From Saposhnikovia divaricata (Eukaryota > Streptophyta > Magnoliopsida > Apiales > Apiaceae), in NCBI GenBank assembly GCA_036435485.1, contig CM071596.1, forward strand, positions 16,334,001 through 16,398,000: 64,000 bases of DNA. The letters are read 5' to 3'. Position numbers and translations under genes: made by a program. Under the pieces are notes generated by a model, which was not told the DNA's origin, did not search any database, and saw only the letters and a program-made list of their open reading frames with translations. Positions 20,786-33,660 of the stretch are shown piece by piece (the stretch's first letter is position 1; each line of letters begins with the position of its first letter).

Positions 20786-23700
20786 AAAGGATTCCGTCCC
20801 GGAATCAGGTAGGAAGCAAAGAGTCGTTTGCCTGCCGTTCACTCTTTAGCTTCCCGGTCAATTCTTAGTCGTTCTACCCTTCCTCAGCACCTCTTCTAGT
20901 GCTACAATTCATACTTTATCCTTTTTCCATCAATGTTGCTACTTTTCGTACAACTCACTATCCGGGTTATACTCTTACTCAGTATTATCCTTATTGATAC
21001 CTGCAGTAACATTGGTATCACTATCACCCTACGATTCGGAGGTAACCTCGCTCGTACTGTGCATTTCCTGATCGCTTTAATCTTCGCAATCTCGATCAAT
21101 ATAGAGAAGTGGAAAGATTTATTGATAGATCACTATGATCAATTGAACATTTGTTATATTGCATAGTTAGTACAGAAGGGGGCCAGCCTTTAGTACTTGA
21201 CAAGCAATTAAACAAGTCATGGCATTCCACTTAGACTTCTATCACATAGACAGATAGTCACGTAGCAGTACCTCCCCTCCTAAAAGGGTTGTTCTTCTCA
21301 ATTCATAAAGAAGATGAATAAGAGAGAAGAAGAGAAAAGAGTTCTAAAGGATTATAGAAAGCTTTCATGATTGTAGAATATCATACTCAGAATTTACCTC
21401 TGAACTATAGAGGTTTATCAAAGAAGAAATTAATCATAATTACATCCAATACTATTTGATCGCAATCTCACGTGTCAACATATCTTGCTGTTTTGTCCAT
21501 TATTCTATGGACAAATACTCTTGTTCAATCTTAGCGATACTCACATTCGGGAAATCCTTCAACCTTTCAGGTTAAATCTTAGATTTCTCACTTGACATCA
21601 TTATTACTGACATCCCATACCATGTTACTAGCTTTTTCATAACTATAATATTGACACTATTAGGTTGTCATCCTGAGAATTCATTAGAAAACCCATTCAT
21701 AACATTCCTTGCTTCTCATTCCATAGTTGCTTCCCCAGCCTTTTCTTTATCAATCACATCCTTCTTATTAGCTGATTCTTACTCATTTCTATTATTTACT
21801 TTCACCTTCACCTCTTTATTGAGACACCTTTTTTCACTTGGTACCTCCTTATCGGTATTCCGTCTCATTTATTCTATAATCATCACGTTATTTCAATTTA
21901 AACTTTCCGAAATGAATCTGGCCTGATTCCTTTAACTTAGATTCCTATAATCTACTTCTGCCAACCTTGTTTCTCATTACTTGTTCCTTTCTATCCGTGG
22001 TTTTCCATAGGTTGTCTTTCGTAAGTCAGACCAGGTCGTATATCTACATGCTCGTACTCCTATCATCTGTTGAACATCTGCATTTTACTGGCGTAGCCTG
22101 GCCACATGAAAACCCGTTATGACCGTGCTATAATTTTGGGGGTAAGGCTGGCTCGAATACCGCCGTCCGAACACTTTAAACTCTCAAGTGGCCCAATAAG
22201 TCTTGGGCTCAACCGCCCTTCCCTCCAAGTCTCATTAATTCTTTCTACGGGAATACGTTTAGCATCCCGAATTATCAACCTCATATTCTCTATCTTGTTT
22301 GTGCAGAAGTACACTAACACAAACTTGCTTGTCATTCATCAACATGCCATTTAGCTTATCAATTGCAGCACTTTCTTTATCTTTACGTTGTCATCTCCTT
22401 TCTTAGAAGAATCACCATCGCTTGTTGTTTACGTAGTGCGTTAATAGCTAACCCTACGGGTTTCAAATCCCTTAGGGAGACAAAGTAATCATTATTCCTT
22501 ATCCATAAGGAACACTTCCTGAACTTGATGTAGATATAACGTGAAGCAGATAGAATTGCAGAAGAGTTTCAAGCATCGCAGCTAGGTCCGGTTGATGAAA
22601 CTATCACTTATGCATCTTCCATAAAAGACTGGAAACTTAACGGTTTACTTCATCAATTTTGTACCATGGTCCTGGTTTGCCTCAAAACCGGACCTTCTAA
22701 GGTACGTAATATGCTTAAGACTCCATCAGGAATCGAATCTTTACTTAAACTATTATTACTGTTAATTCTTGCACAGTCATTAGAAGGAATGTAAATTCCT
22801 CCATTCCGATATGACCTTCAAGGTCCTTCCAAATATCATCCTGTTTCTTCGGTATGAACATTTGTAATTATTCCTTTATACTTAGATTGTCGGCCACCTC
22901 ATTGGCCTTTCTTGATGATAATGATTTCTTGTAACCCATGTTTTCTGGGTACATTCCAGCTCAAGTTTTTCTACCTCATTCCCATCACTGTTGGGTTAAA
23001 GCATTCTCCCTTAAGCTCTGCTGAAGGAGAAAATATAACTATCAGTCATTTCTATAAGTCATTGCTTCCACCTACCCGTGGGAACTTTATCACGTTTATT
23101 CCCAATCCTACTTAGGATACTTCTTTTCTTAGTTCTTTCTTTATCTTAGGATAATCTCAACCTTTATAGGTTCAACCCATACTTCCTCAGGGTTTCATAC
23201 ATGCCTCATCTGGCATTATTGTTACGATGTCATACATTCCTTACCAAACTTCCATTTTTTTGAAGTTCGGAATATTACCCTTTTTCCTTGTAAGGTTTCG
23301 TAGGCCATCCTTATCATTCCTCCAGTATTTTCTGGGTACCGGGTATATCAAAATGTCATTGATCAATACTCTAATAATTCTATCTATGTTCTTTCCAGAA
23401 CTCTTTTTAATAATCCTTACCGGTCATTGTTGCCTTAGTAAGTCCAGCTCATATCATCTGAAGTCATAATGTCGTTATTAGGGTTAATGCCACCCCTTGT
23501 GCATTCCCCATGGTTTGCCTTAATTTATGGATATCCTATCCTTAATTCAACTGCCAAGGAATTCTTGCATCTTATAATTTGCAATCAGATCATGTATCCT
23601 TAATAAAGGTCTCTTTTCAATCATTCTCATTTGATAATCGATCGGTGGTTTAATGCCACCCTCTTCTTTCAGATAGTTGTCAGCCTATTTGGCCTTCCAA

Positions 23701-26010
23701 AAAGGCAACGTATGCCAATCTCTTCTCTTACCGAACTTGTTAATGGTAGCAAGGGTGTTCTGGAAGATATTGGTCGAGTTCAACGTGAATCTCTTAGTGC
23801 TTATCGTTCTTCGCAAAGGTATTTGCCTTAGACAAAATTTCTACAGCATCCTGATCCATCTCTGACCATTTCCATACTCTCTTCATAAACCTTCGTTGTT
23901 TACTTTCCTCCGTCATAATATATTCATGGTATTCATGATACCCTAACATCATACATCTCAAGTCACTATACTTCCATTTTACTCGAAATCTTGGACAACC
24001 ATATACACATGAGTCACCTTAGTACGGGTGACCCCATCCCAAAAAGGTCTAGTGAATTCCCAATCAAAACATGTGTTGTTCGGCAGAAGATTCAAACGAT
24101 CTCATTAATGTTTCCTTTATATCAGAAGCCCTTGCAGTCGGTGCTTTCTTAGAAGCAACCCTGCTCTGTCTTTTCATTGCTGGTCTAGTCACTTTATAGT
24201 CCGTTGTGACTTGGCCTCAACTGGCCACACATAAAAATATATGATTTTAGGGGTTGGCTAATAGCATTACTTTTCTAGCAATTGCCGGCATAGTGCCTTC
24301 TTCTTTGATACCTTTCTACCTTTCCAAAACTTTACTCCATATTAGTCTTAATCGACTACTCGGCACCGTCTCCGGTCACCTTTCCTCCACTTTTATCTTT
24401 TCACTATTCTTATCAATCCTGCGTGCCACACAAGCTTACCATTCCTGGCATAACAGCCTTTTCATTTAAGTCAATCCTGGAATTTCTCAGTCCGGCTGGT
24501 TTCTTACTTACATTTCCTATTTTCGTCCAATCTCACTTCATCATTTTATCACTACCGTCGATTGTAATGCTCAGGGTCCGTTTACTAACCCATTTTACAG
24601 CATCCTTACCCAAATCACAGGGTTTGCTCCAATTTTTACTCTCTTCTGTGACATTCTCTGATAATCAGAAAGACAAGGTTTGCCAAAATTCACCGAATTC
24701 CTTCCCAGACTCAGGGAAATTTTCATCAATCTACCCACCTACTAGTAACACTAAGGAGACCAGTTTCGAAACCTGAAGAATAGTTCTATGAACCTCCAAG
24801 CAGGTGGAATCATAAGCAGTCATAGTTAACGAAATAATCATCATCGGATTGGAAGTTTACCCACTGGAGAGGAATCAAATATATCCATCCCTTAGAAGGG
24901 AATCAATAGTCTCAAACTGAAACCTGTCACAACGTTCTGATATTCAATACTACCAAATGTCGGTCTACCTAACCCTTTATGCGAAGCGTCATTGGAAGCA
25001 CAAAGTCTCCTTTTTCCATTAAGCAATGCCAGCTCTTGGTCATTACCAATTTCACCTTTTAGCTCCAGGAAGATTTTCTCACATTTTTCTCTTTAACTGC
25101 TGATCGTATTACTTGATCTATTATAATTCCGTGTCGGAGTAAACTTAAGGTAACTACTATAATCCATTCAAAGAGAAGAAGGAATTTAATATTCCTCTGA
25201 ATCACATGCATCTAACGTTTCTGGTTCATCATTTAACTGAGTTGAATTAACCCTATAATTAGTCTCTGACAATAGTCTCATTACAAGTTCATCTTGACTC
25301 ACTGGTCTTATCTCCCGGTAGGTTCTGAGATCATTGTCTTGCTTACTACTTCCTTATATAACTTTACCCAATCATGCTATCACTTCCCAATGTCTTTACT
25401 TTCTAAATGATTCATTCATAAAATGAACATTTTCCTTAATAAAACCACCTTATTAACCTCAATTTGGTTCCATAATTTACAACCTGAGATTTTCATCTAT
25501 TTCCGTATAAGATCTCAAGTAATTCTTCCAATCCTTCTTTCTTGCTGGTACTATATCTGGTAGTCCGGCTATGAATTCAACATGCATCTTCAGATCTCTT
25601 AATAATATCTCGGTTCTTTATTCTCACTTTTCTGAGCACCATATCTTAATCATCACAGTCATTCTGGCTGCGACCCTCATTACCCATGGGTAAGCTCCTT
25701 ATCCTAACAGGATTTTCCTTATCTGCTGGAACCTCTTCCGGGTCTCCAGTAGGGTACTCCATCGAATTACCCGCTGATCTTCAGTATATAAAGCATCATC
25801 GCGCTGTTGCTCATATGCCTCAAGGTCAGTCGCCTTACTCGTCGATACGATATCGAGCTAAGTTACTATCATTATACTTACGAGTTCCCATAAGGGTTTT
25901 ATATGTCATCACTACATTAAGTAGTCCGACTATGAACTTGGCAAGAGTTCTTATTATCTTATTGAATTTATTGTTTTAACGTCACCTCATCTCTGGGGTT
26001 TATAACGTAC
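20786..26010 (-). pseudogene. Decayed gag-pol interior of the gypsy element
   Basis: No frame longer than about 120 codons exists on either strand. On the minus strand 23341-23370 reads V-L-I-N-D-I-L-I-Y, a clear relic of the reverse-transcriptase active-site block with one of the two aspartates replaced. The stretch 22335-22117 reads WREGRLSPRLIGP and runs on as a worn integrase C-terminus. A further relic EYEHVDI at ~22050 matches the segment that usually follows in chromoviruses. Gag and protease are no longer recognisable to me. The contrast with the almost identical LTRs is the striking point. Confidence 0.8.
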
Positions 26011-26022
26011 GCTCTGATACCA
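26011..26022 (-). other. Primer binding site (initiator tRNA-Met) of the gypsy element
   Basis: The minus strand reads TGGTATCAGAGC, complementary to the 3' end of initiator tRNA-Met, four bases inside the 5' LTR edge at 26027. Confidence 0.92.
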
Positions 26023-26026
26023 CTTC

Positions 26027-29000
26027 TGTAACACCCCCAGATCCGGGGTCCGGGATCCGGTGGTTACGGTTACCAATTCTGTCCACAACAATTGAACTTT
26101 CCTTAACATAAAATAAATTACGTCTCTATGACCCAACACAACAATATAAAACACACCCGTTATAGTCCCAGAGATGAAATCAGAGTAACAATCAAATTTT
26201 TATTAATCACATTAGGAGTTCTTACAATCCAAAAGAATTTCAATATAAATACATACTCTTTGCCATCCATTTACATAAGTCATACTAGACCATATTCTTG
26301 GTACTGAAAGAATAAATATACCCTACCAATAACTTCTTCTTCAGCTCTGGTAGTCTCATCGTCCTCGCTCGCGTCGAGTGCGCCTTGTGCGAGTCATCTG
26401 GTCTAGCTGTTGTTGTGATATAATAATAAAGCAAGGGTGAGCAATAGCCCACCAACAATAATATATAACTGAACGATAATATATAACAGTTCAAAAGTAT
26501 CTTTCAAACCATATGCCATGCATTTACGGAAATGATGCCAGTATAATATGAACGATGAAGTTAAAAGGTAACTTAAAGTATTTGTTTGTAGAAATATCTG
26601 CTACATCAAAAGTAAGCGAGATATTCTCATTGCCATTAAAAGAGGAACTTGCATGAAAAGATTGCAATTCCAGTTATGAACACTTTTCCAGCTCTGCCAA
26701 CAGTAATCATGTTGCAGGAAATAAATAAGTTTGGATGATGAACCAATGATGGAGTATTCACCGCGCCCGCTGTTCCAATCTTGATGATCAGTCGAGATCG
26801 TACAGCTCAATTTAGATTTACTACCGGTAGAAGGAAGAACTGACGGCTTTACTTGTATACCGCCTTACTAGCTCTCCCCGGCCAACGGTTGGGCCAAAGG
26901 GGATGGACCGGCGCTACTCGGCCTCTTACACGACTCCTAGTTCAAATAGAATTCATGATTCTGAATGTAACGTTCGTCCCCCTTTCCCCAAGTATAATAC
27001 TTGTTGATAAGACTCCACAAAGTAGTCGTATCTAGTTGGAAGGGAAAATTTACCAATAACTCCCAAGCTATTACTTGGTAACGGATATCAACTAGTTCCA
27101 GTGATCTTACCCCTCGAAAGATGAGAAGGTAAGCAACGACTTAATAAGTCAACAGCACCCGAGTTGCGAGTGAAGGGAATACTTTATGACCGGGAAGTCG
27201 ACAAGATAAATAACATTTTTCCAAGTAAGGTTCCCTTATTATTAAGGAGATTGACTCAAAGAAGAATGATGTCTGAGAACCTTTCTTGATATAAGATTAA
27301 TAAAAATATGACTCCGAAATATTTTCTGTAATAATCGAAGAAGATAAACCTTATCGAGGTTATTCTAAGTATGGAATAAATATTCAGAGAATATTTATTG
27401 AATTAAAATATTTTACAGATCATTTAGGAATAAGAAAGAATATCTTATATCAGAGTATTTCTCAAAATAATCCCTGAAGAAATATCAGGAGAATATTTAT
27501 TGAATAAATAAATATTTAAATGAATATTCAAAACAATATTCATTAATTAATAAGACCTGAAAAGAATATTTAAGGTAATATTCATAATTAATTAGGAATT
27601 TAAATGAATATTCAGAAGTAATATTCATTTAATGAATAATATCCTAAATGAATATCAAGTAATATTCATTTAGTAATCCAAGCCTTAAGGAATATTCGAG
27701 ATAATATTCGATAATTAAATCAAGCTTCAGATGAATATTAAAATAATATTCATCAAGTATTTAATATCTTAAATGAATATTCAAAAGTAATATTTATTTA
27801 ATATAATAATATTCTAAAAGAATATCCAAATAATATTCATTTAGTAGTCTCATCTTTAGAAGAATATTCGAAATAATAATCGATAATCAATTCGACTCTG
27901 AATGAATATTGACAAATATTATTCGTCGAATGATTACGTTCAAATAATTATTTGAAGTAAGGATCATTAAATAAATAAGCTCGAACGAATATTCAAATAA
28001 TATTCGTCGCCCAAATAATAGAAAATATTTACTTAAATATTTTCCTCCGAGGTAATCTCGATATATCAAGGAATATTGACTCCCGGTCTATATTTGATTA
28101 ATAAGATGTATACGCCCTTCTATGAGGGTCTTACAATAACCGGCTTATAACTGATATATAATTATCTAGCTTATAAGCCAACAATAACATTCAGGGAACA
28201 AGTATATCAATTCAACTTGAAAGTAGGCATGCATGCAATGGCATATGTATATCAGCAATCATATATATATATTTATTCAATCACAACAACAGCCTAAAAG
28301 AAGGGAATTGAAACTTGCCTGGTAGTCGAGTACGGTAAGGGGTAGTGGTAGCGGGTCCCGGTTCAGCTTGGTGATCTATAAATAGCCAAGGCATTCGGGA
28401 TTAATCACTTAACATATTAAAAGTTAAGTTATTCTTAAATCGAAACACGTTCTCAAGTTATCTCGTTATACCCCTTTTAGTGGATTACTTATTCTCACTG
28501 ATCCGACCCGACATTCGTTCGTTAATACGACATGTCACTGCACTTATACTTGGGACATACTTAAGTCATATGAGTTCTAAGGTTGATCGTTACGAACCAA
28601 TATTATACTCCGAGTTTTATCGCCCGTTTTCTAAGTGTTTTACCGAAGTTATAAAAGAGTCGTCTTTTAGGGGTTCATTCGCGTTTAACCTCGACTCGAA
28701 TATTTTTAATAAATCGAAAAATGATCCTTTTGAGATACGGTTTTCTTTCACACCTTCCTTTTTACCCCTAGTATTTATTTACCAAGATTCTCCATGACGT
28801 TACATAGTTTACGAGGGTTCAATTACAGTTACGAACTTTCGTTTACGGATTCGAACTACTTTTAGTAAACCGACCGTAACTCCTAAACCGTAAGTCCGTT
28901 TCACGTGATCTTTATATCAAAACGAAGCTTATAACATAAGCTATCCTAACATGGCAGAAAAGTTTCTGGACAGTAGGGTCTTGATGTGAAAAATGGCATA

Positions 29001-31106
29001 CAAAACATGATATTGTAAAATCGGACATTATAACGGCTATGTTTACGCGTTTTCCAAAGTTTTTACACCTTATCTCGATCTAACAAAGATCAATCCAACC
29101 ACACAAACACATGATAATCATCATGACTAGTCTATCAACAACTCATCTTAACAATCTCATGGATCACAATCAAAACAACAACCATAATCAACTAATAACA
29201 TAGATCTAAGCATAACATAGCATACTAACACTTAATTGTCCATAAAACTCATAAAATCTCAAAATGGTACCAAGGGTTTTTGGAGCTTGTTACCTTCCTT
29301 AGAGAGTGATATAGCCTTATCAAGCCTTGATCTATCCTTATGTGACCTTAAGCTAGCTAGATCAATCAAAAGAAACATAAAAATCAAAGGTTAGTTCATA
29401 AGAACACTATTCATGCTCCTCTTTCTTGATTTTTTTGAAAATGCAAACAAAGGAATTTGGAGCTAAGATTTTGAGGAGATTAGTTTTATGAAATATAAGA
29501 CTCACCATAATTATTTCAAGAGCAAACAATGGTGGGAAGGTGGATTTTGGTCTTTGAATTAAGCAAATAGCCGAATGAAGAACAATGAGAGAGTGTTGGT
29601 GTTCTTTGCTTGGCTCTTGGAAAATAATTGCATAAAGTGAAGGCCTTGGATAATATCTTGGTTAAAGTGGCTTTAATAAAGTGATGATGCATGCAATGAG
29701 GTATTTGTGAGGACAAGTGTTGAAGATTGGATGGTTTAAGGCTTAACTAAGTGATTTGTTTCCTAAGTACTAGTTGCATTCTAATTGGTCTAGTTACTTG
29801 CTAGTCAATAGATATTTATCACTAGCTCATGCATGTATCTTGCTTTCTCTGCTTGATTCTTTGTCCGTTTATTGCCCGTTTCGATTGATCGTTCGTAGGA
29901 ATATTTCACGGATTTCTAATTAGGGTTTACCGGGAATCCTTTTTAATATTAATACTTTCATTCTCCATCTTTCATTCTAACTTTCCAATTTATATTCCTT
30001 AAATCCATTCGTTAAATACTTAAGGCTATCAGTGTCCAGGGAACTCTCGGAGAAAATAAAAGTGCGGTTTTTCAGAATCCGACAGCTTTTACATACACTT
30101 ATTTTCCCCTGGATCACTAATACGAACTCGGAAATCCGTTCCGAATGCTTCTATATAGTGTCGTCTCATATTATTATATACTCCCACCAAAACACTATTC
30201 ATTCTGTATTCTTTACTTGTTCTCTTAGGGTGGTACAATTGTCCGTATTCTCTTTCGATCGTTCCTTATCCTTTTTACGGAACTACTGGATTAATCGTTA
30301 CCGATCTGGATGACATGAGAATATTCTCCTGCTTGAAATTGCCATATCTTATTCCCTTAGAAGATAGATTATTCTTACCTATGTTGTTACCCTTTAGCAT
30401 CCTTCAAGACATAGAAATAATAAAGTCGAATTCCATTCATTCTTTCCAAATATCAATTATTACATTGTAACCATAACCACTCCTCAGTGGTTTCCTACCT
30501 TCATTCTTAAATCAAATATAATAACATCCCAAAATATCAAATCCTCAAAGTTAATATCTCAATTCTTGGATTATAATAATATTTAATCCATTGTCCGGTC
30601 AAATATTATACCGAAAAGAATTTGGAATTTCTGAATTCCGATCGTCTCTGCATTCACTTATTTCCTCCGCGTATTACTAATATGACTTCGAAACATCCAT
30701 ATCACGTCCCGTACATAGGGTGGAGTGAAAAGTTTTCCAACTTACAAAATCACTATTCATCCACCAAATTACTATGCACGTACAGGAAACACTATGCACG
30801 TACGGGAAACACTATGCACGTACGGGAAACACTATGCACGTACTCATTTCCCTTCAAGGATCCATTAGCTCCTTCCTGGATGGTAGATTATTCTTATCTA
30901 GGTCCTCAACCATCGAATTACTCTATTCTGACAATATACCAATGCATCAGGATCATTGTCCAAAGCAATATCCATTCATTACAATCATTGTTCTTTGAAA
31001 CCACCATTCATTAGAGCTGGTGACCTTGTTATCAGAATCATTGTTCCTCATTTTATCATTACTTAATAAAAAGTTTTAATTATATCCAAAATTTGGGGTT
31101 CTTACA
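26027..31106 (-). mobile_element. 5' LTR of the gypsy element (5080 bp)
   Basis: The near-identical partner of 15691-20771, adjoining the primer binding site. Differences seen by eye are near 26754, 27093, 27452, 28261, 30446 and 31000, plus a one-C deletion near 30108. It would drive minus-strand transcription. Confidence 0.95.
30771..30844 (+). repeat. 20-bp tandem repeat, 3.7 copies (5' LTR copy)
   Basis: The counterpart of 20436-20509, with the same unit sequence and number. Confidence 0.93.
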
Positions 31107-31111
31107 ATTAA
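31107..31111 (+). other. Target site duplication ATTAA, right copy
   Basis: Exact repeat of 15686-15690, adjoining the outer end of the right LTR. Confidence 0.93.
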
Positions 31112-31297
31112 CTCCTCCACGACCTCCTTTATGACCTACCTTTTTCAGTTTAACCTCTGCAGGACCTTTCTCAACAAACGAGTCATCAGCTGGAAAATCT
31201 TGACGAAACCCGCGACTGTATTGAGACTCTAATACCCGTCTACCATGTGTAGCAAGAACATCAATAGTGCTGTAATCTCCATTTACCACACCACCGA
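31107..31297 (-). pseudogene. PMD gene, proximal half of exon 3, cut by the gypsy insertion
   Basis: The frame reads VVNGDYSTIDVLATHGRR... and ends KKVGHKGGRGGVN exactly at the ATTAA duplication. The same frame resumes at 15690 on the other side of the retroelement. An acceptor-like CTATAG lies at 31298-31303. Its phase does not match the upstream exon cleanly, so the boundary is approximate or another lesion exists. Confidence 0.75.
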
Positions 31298-31418
31298 CTA
31301 TAGAGGATATACAATTAAGTATATTGAACTACAATAATAAAAGAATATGGCATGCGTTAGGTGATTTCAGTGAGTACACAAAGAATTAAAAACACAAGTG
31401 ATACTAAATTTTAATTAC

Positions 31419-31886
31419 CACATATGCTTGAGAAGCAGCAACACGTGTAAGGTATGGACGGGTGATATTAGCATACCATTCTGCATAACTATCACTTATA
31501 CCATCACCCATATTACCAATTATGTTGACATATTGCAAACGTTTATTCCAAAAGAGAATACCCGCCAATCAATTTCAGTCTTGCCTTTCAAAGTCATCTT
31601 ATGTAGATCAGGAGAATAAACGGTTGGAGATGAAGGTATGTCTTGAACCAAATTGAATTGGCGCACACATCTATCGGGTTCATGTGGCTCTACTATATGA
31701 AAACAGATTATTGGACCCTTGTAACACCAGATCGCATTACCTTCTCGACAAATTGCAGATAATTGATCAAGTACATCAACATATGGCAGCCATATAAAGT
31801 GATCCGGCCCAAGAACATCAAGTGAAATGCGATCAATAGACAAAACATGAGAACTAGCATCAGCAAATGACTTGGGAACGCACCAC
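31419..31886 (-). pseudogene. PMD gene, exon 2, with a frameshift
   Basis: Begins after an AG acceptor at 31887-31888 with WCVPKSFADASSHVL and ends at a GTAATT donor. The segments ICFHIVEPHEPDRCVRQFN and, later, EWYANITRPYL are typical of the C-terminal half of the plant mobile domain. The reading frame changes around 31555-31570: IDWRVFSFG stays in one frame, whereas NKRLQYVN through VAASQAYV lies in another. A small indel has therefore broken it. Confidence 0.8.
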
Positions 31887-32782
31887 CTATGTAACACATA
31901 ACAGCACATAAATACACATAAAACATCATTAAACTGTCAAGATGAGAAAAAAAATGAAAAGACAAATAATGTGTTCGACAATCCCTCATTCATGAATTTT
32001 TCAGAATTCATTCTGGACTTCCAGCATAGCCATAGAGGAGTATTCTATAACACTGTAAAGAAACATAATAGAAAGTAAAACAAACAAGATAGGTTAAGCC
32101 GAGTTATGGAGTAAATTAACCATATTAATATATGTAGCTAAACTTTATGATTAGCCCATTCACTGCCTTTGTTCTAATTCGAATCCTACACTCCTTACAG
32201 TGATCTAAGAAACATAAATTTGTTAACTCCTCAGTATCAGTGTCTAATCTTCTGTTTGAATTCGGTTTGTCTTGCACATTCTGATTTTCATTCATATTGA
32301 TAATTATGTTGATTTAAGTGTCCCACAAACCTACTGATCTATATTATTTAACTGGTTAGTTAATGAGTTTGGGCCTTCTGGACCACTGAAGAAAGAACAA
32401 AATTATTTTAAGTACTTGTTTGTTTTGCATAAGAAAATTAATTGCTAGGAAATTGATTTTGTATGAAAATTATTTGTTTGAGTACTCGTTCCTTGGCATG
32501 CTGGGGTCTGGCTTAAAAATGGACCACCTCCCAGTTGTCTTATGAAAATGGTCAAGTTCTCTATGCCTATCTGAATTCCACTAGGTATGCCATTCTATCT
32601 CACAGCTAAGAGCCCTAACTAATTATCCACGTACAATGTAGGCAGAATCCGCTATTGTCAAAACACATAAAATGAAGCTAATATAAGTGCACTGACAAAA
32701 ATCATGTCCAAAAACAAATAAAGCACAAAAACAGATCAAGCAAATCAAGATAACAACCTAAACAATAAAAATACATAATTAC
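31887..32782 (-). other. PMD gene intron 1
   Basis: 896 bp of AT-rich non-coding DNA between a GAG|GTAATT donor and a CATAG|GTGG acceptor on the minus strand. It contains no other visible feature. Confidence 0.65.
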
Positions 32783-33660
32783 CTCAAACCAAATGGTCCG
32801 GGAAGATCACCCCATATCTCTCGATTGTCCACATATAGACCACGAGGAACTGGAGCAAGAGTAGGTAGTCTCTTCCATGCCCATAGCTGCAACAACAACA
32901 CGCATCCTGCAATTTATTCTGTACCTTTTTTACATGCCTTGCACAATTCTCTGTACAGGTACGCAAGCACACCAGCACCCCAAGCTAATGTTCGAGAACG
33001 ATCAGGATTCTGAATCAAAGGCGGAAACATCAAATGAACTTGCGATCCTTGATGATCCGTGAAAAGTATACCACGGATTAGTTGCAACATATAGGACTGT
33101 GTATATCGGATCAGCTCATCCTCATTTGCATCATCTGAAAGTGCTGGAAGTAATGTCGACAACCAATTCAATTTTAACCTACCATTATCCATATCATGTT
33201 TTCCAGGAGCTTCACCAAACATACTCTGAATAAGCTTACTCCAACCACCTTTAAATTCTGTGGAACCAGTGATTGCACGACCATCAACACGTAAGCCAAG
33301 AATTATACTGACGTCCTGTAAGGTAATAGTGCACTCTCCGACAGGTAAGTGGAACGTATGCGTCTCAGATCTCCAACGTTCCACTAGTGCTGTAATTAGA
33401 CTCCAATGTAACTGAATGCCTGTAAGTCTTGCAACTCCGTCAAAGCCCACATCTCTAAGTAATGGAACCATCCGAGGATGTAACAAAGGGAATCTACTAC
33501 TGCTGGGGTTACGGGTCCGTGATCTCAACACATCCCCCCCACCCTCATTCCATATAGGAGTCGACCTATGTTCAGCTTGTCAATGCAATATAGAGGTATC
33601 TTTCGGACCAGGCTTCAACTCAAAACTATCAACATTTACATCATCCATAATCTTATCCAT
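32783..33660 (-). pseudogene. PMD gene (plant mobile domain, MAIN-like), exon 1, with two nonsense codons
   Basis: The ATG at 33660 starts MDKIMDDVNVDSF. After the gap come HRSTPIW, LLRDVGFDGVARLTGIQLHWSLITALVERWR, THTFHLPVGECTITLQDVSIILGLRVDGRAITG and YLYRELCKACKKGT, then QLWAWKRLPTLAPV. These blocks define the plant mobile domain shared by MAIN-like proteins, MULEs and some retrotransposons. An in-frame TGA (33580-33582) and TAA (32914-32916) interrupt the otherwise continuous frame. With the frameshift, another stop and a 15-kb insertion in later exons, the gene is dead. It faces the MULE transposase. Confidence 0.9.

Larger units (their letters stand above)
15691..31106 (-). mobile_element. 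Full-length Ty3-gypsy LTR retrotransposon, 15.4 kb, non-autonomous
   Basis: Two direct repeats of ~5.08 kb bound by TGTAA...TTACA flank a 5255-bp interior. PBS and polypurine tract place the 5' LTR on the right, so the element reads on the minus strand. The 5-bp duplication ATTAA is perfect. The interior has no long ORF on either strand but retains recognisable traces of reverse transcriptase and of the integrase C-terminus of a gypsy element (possibly chromovirus, Tekay/Del-like). By eye the LTRs differ at about six bases plus one 1-bp indel. That indicates a very recent insertion of a copy that cannot encode its own proteins. Confidence 0.93.
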
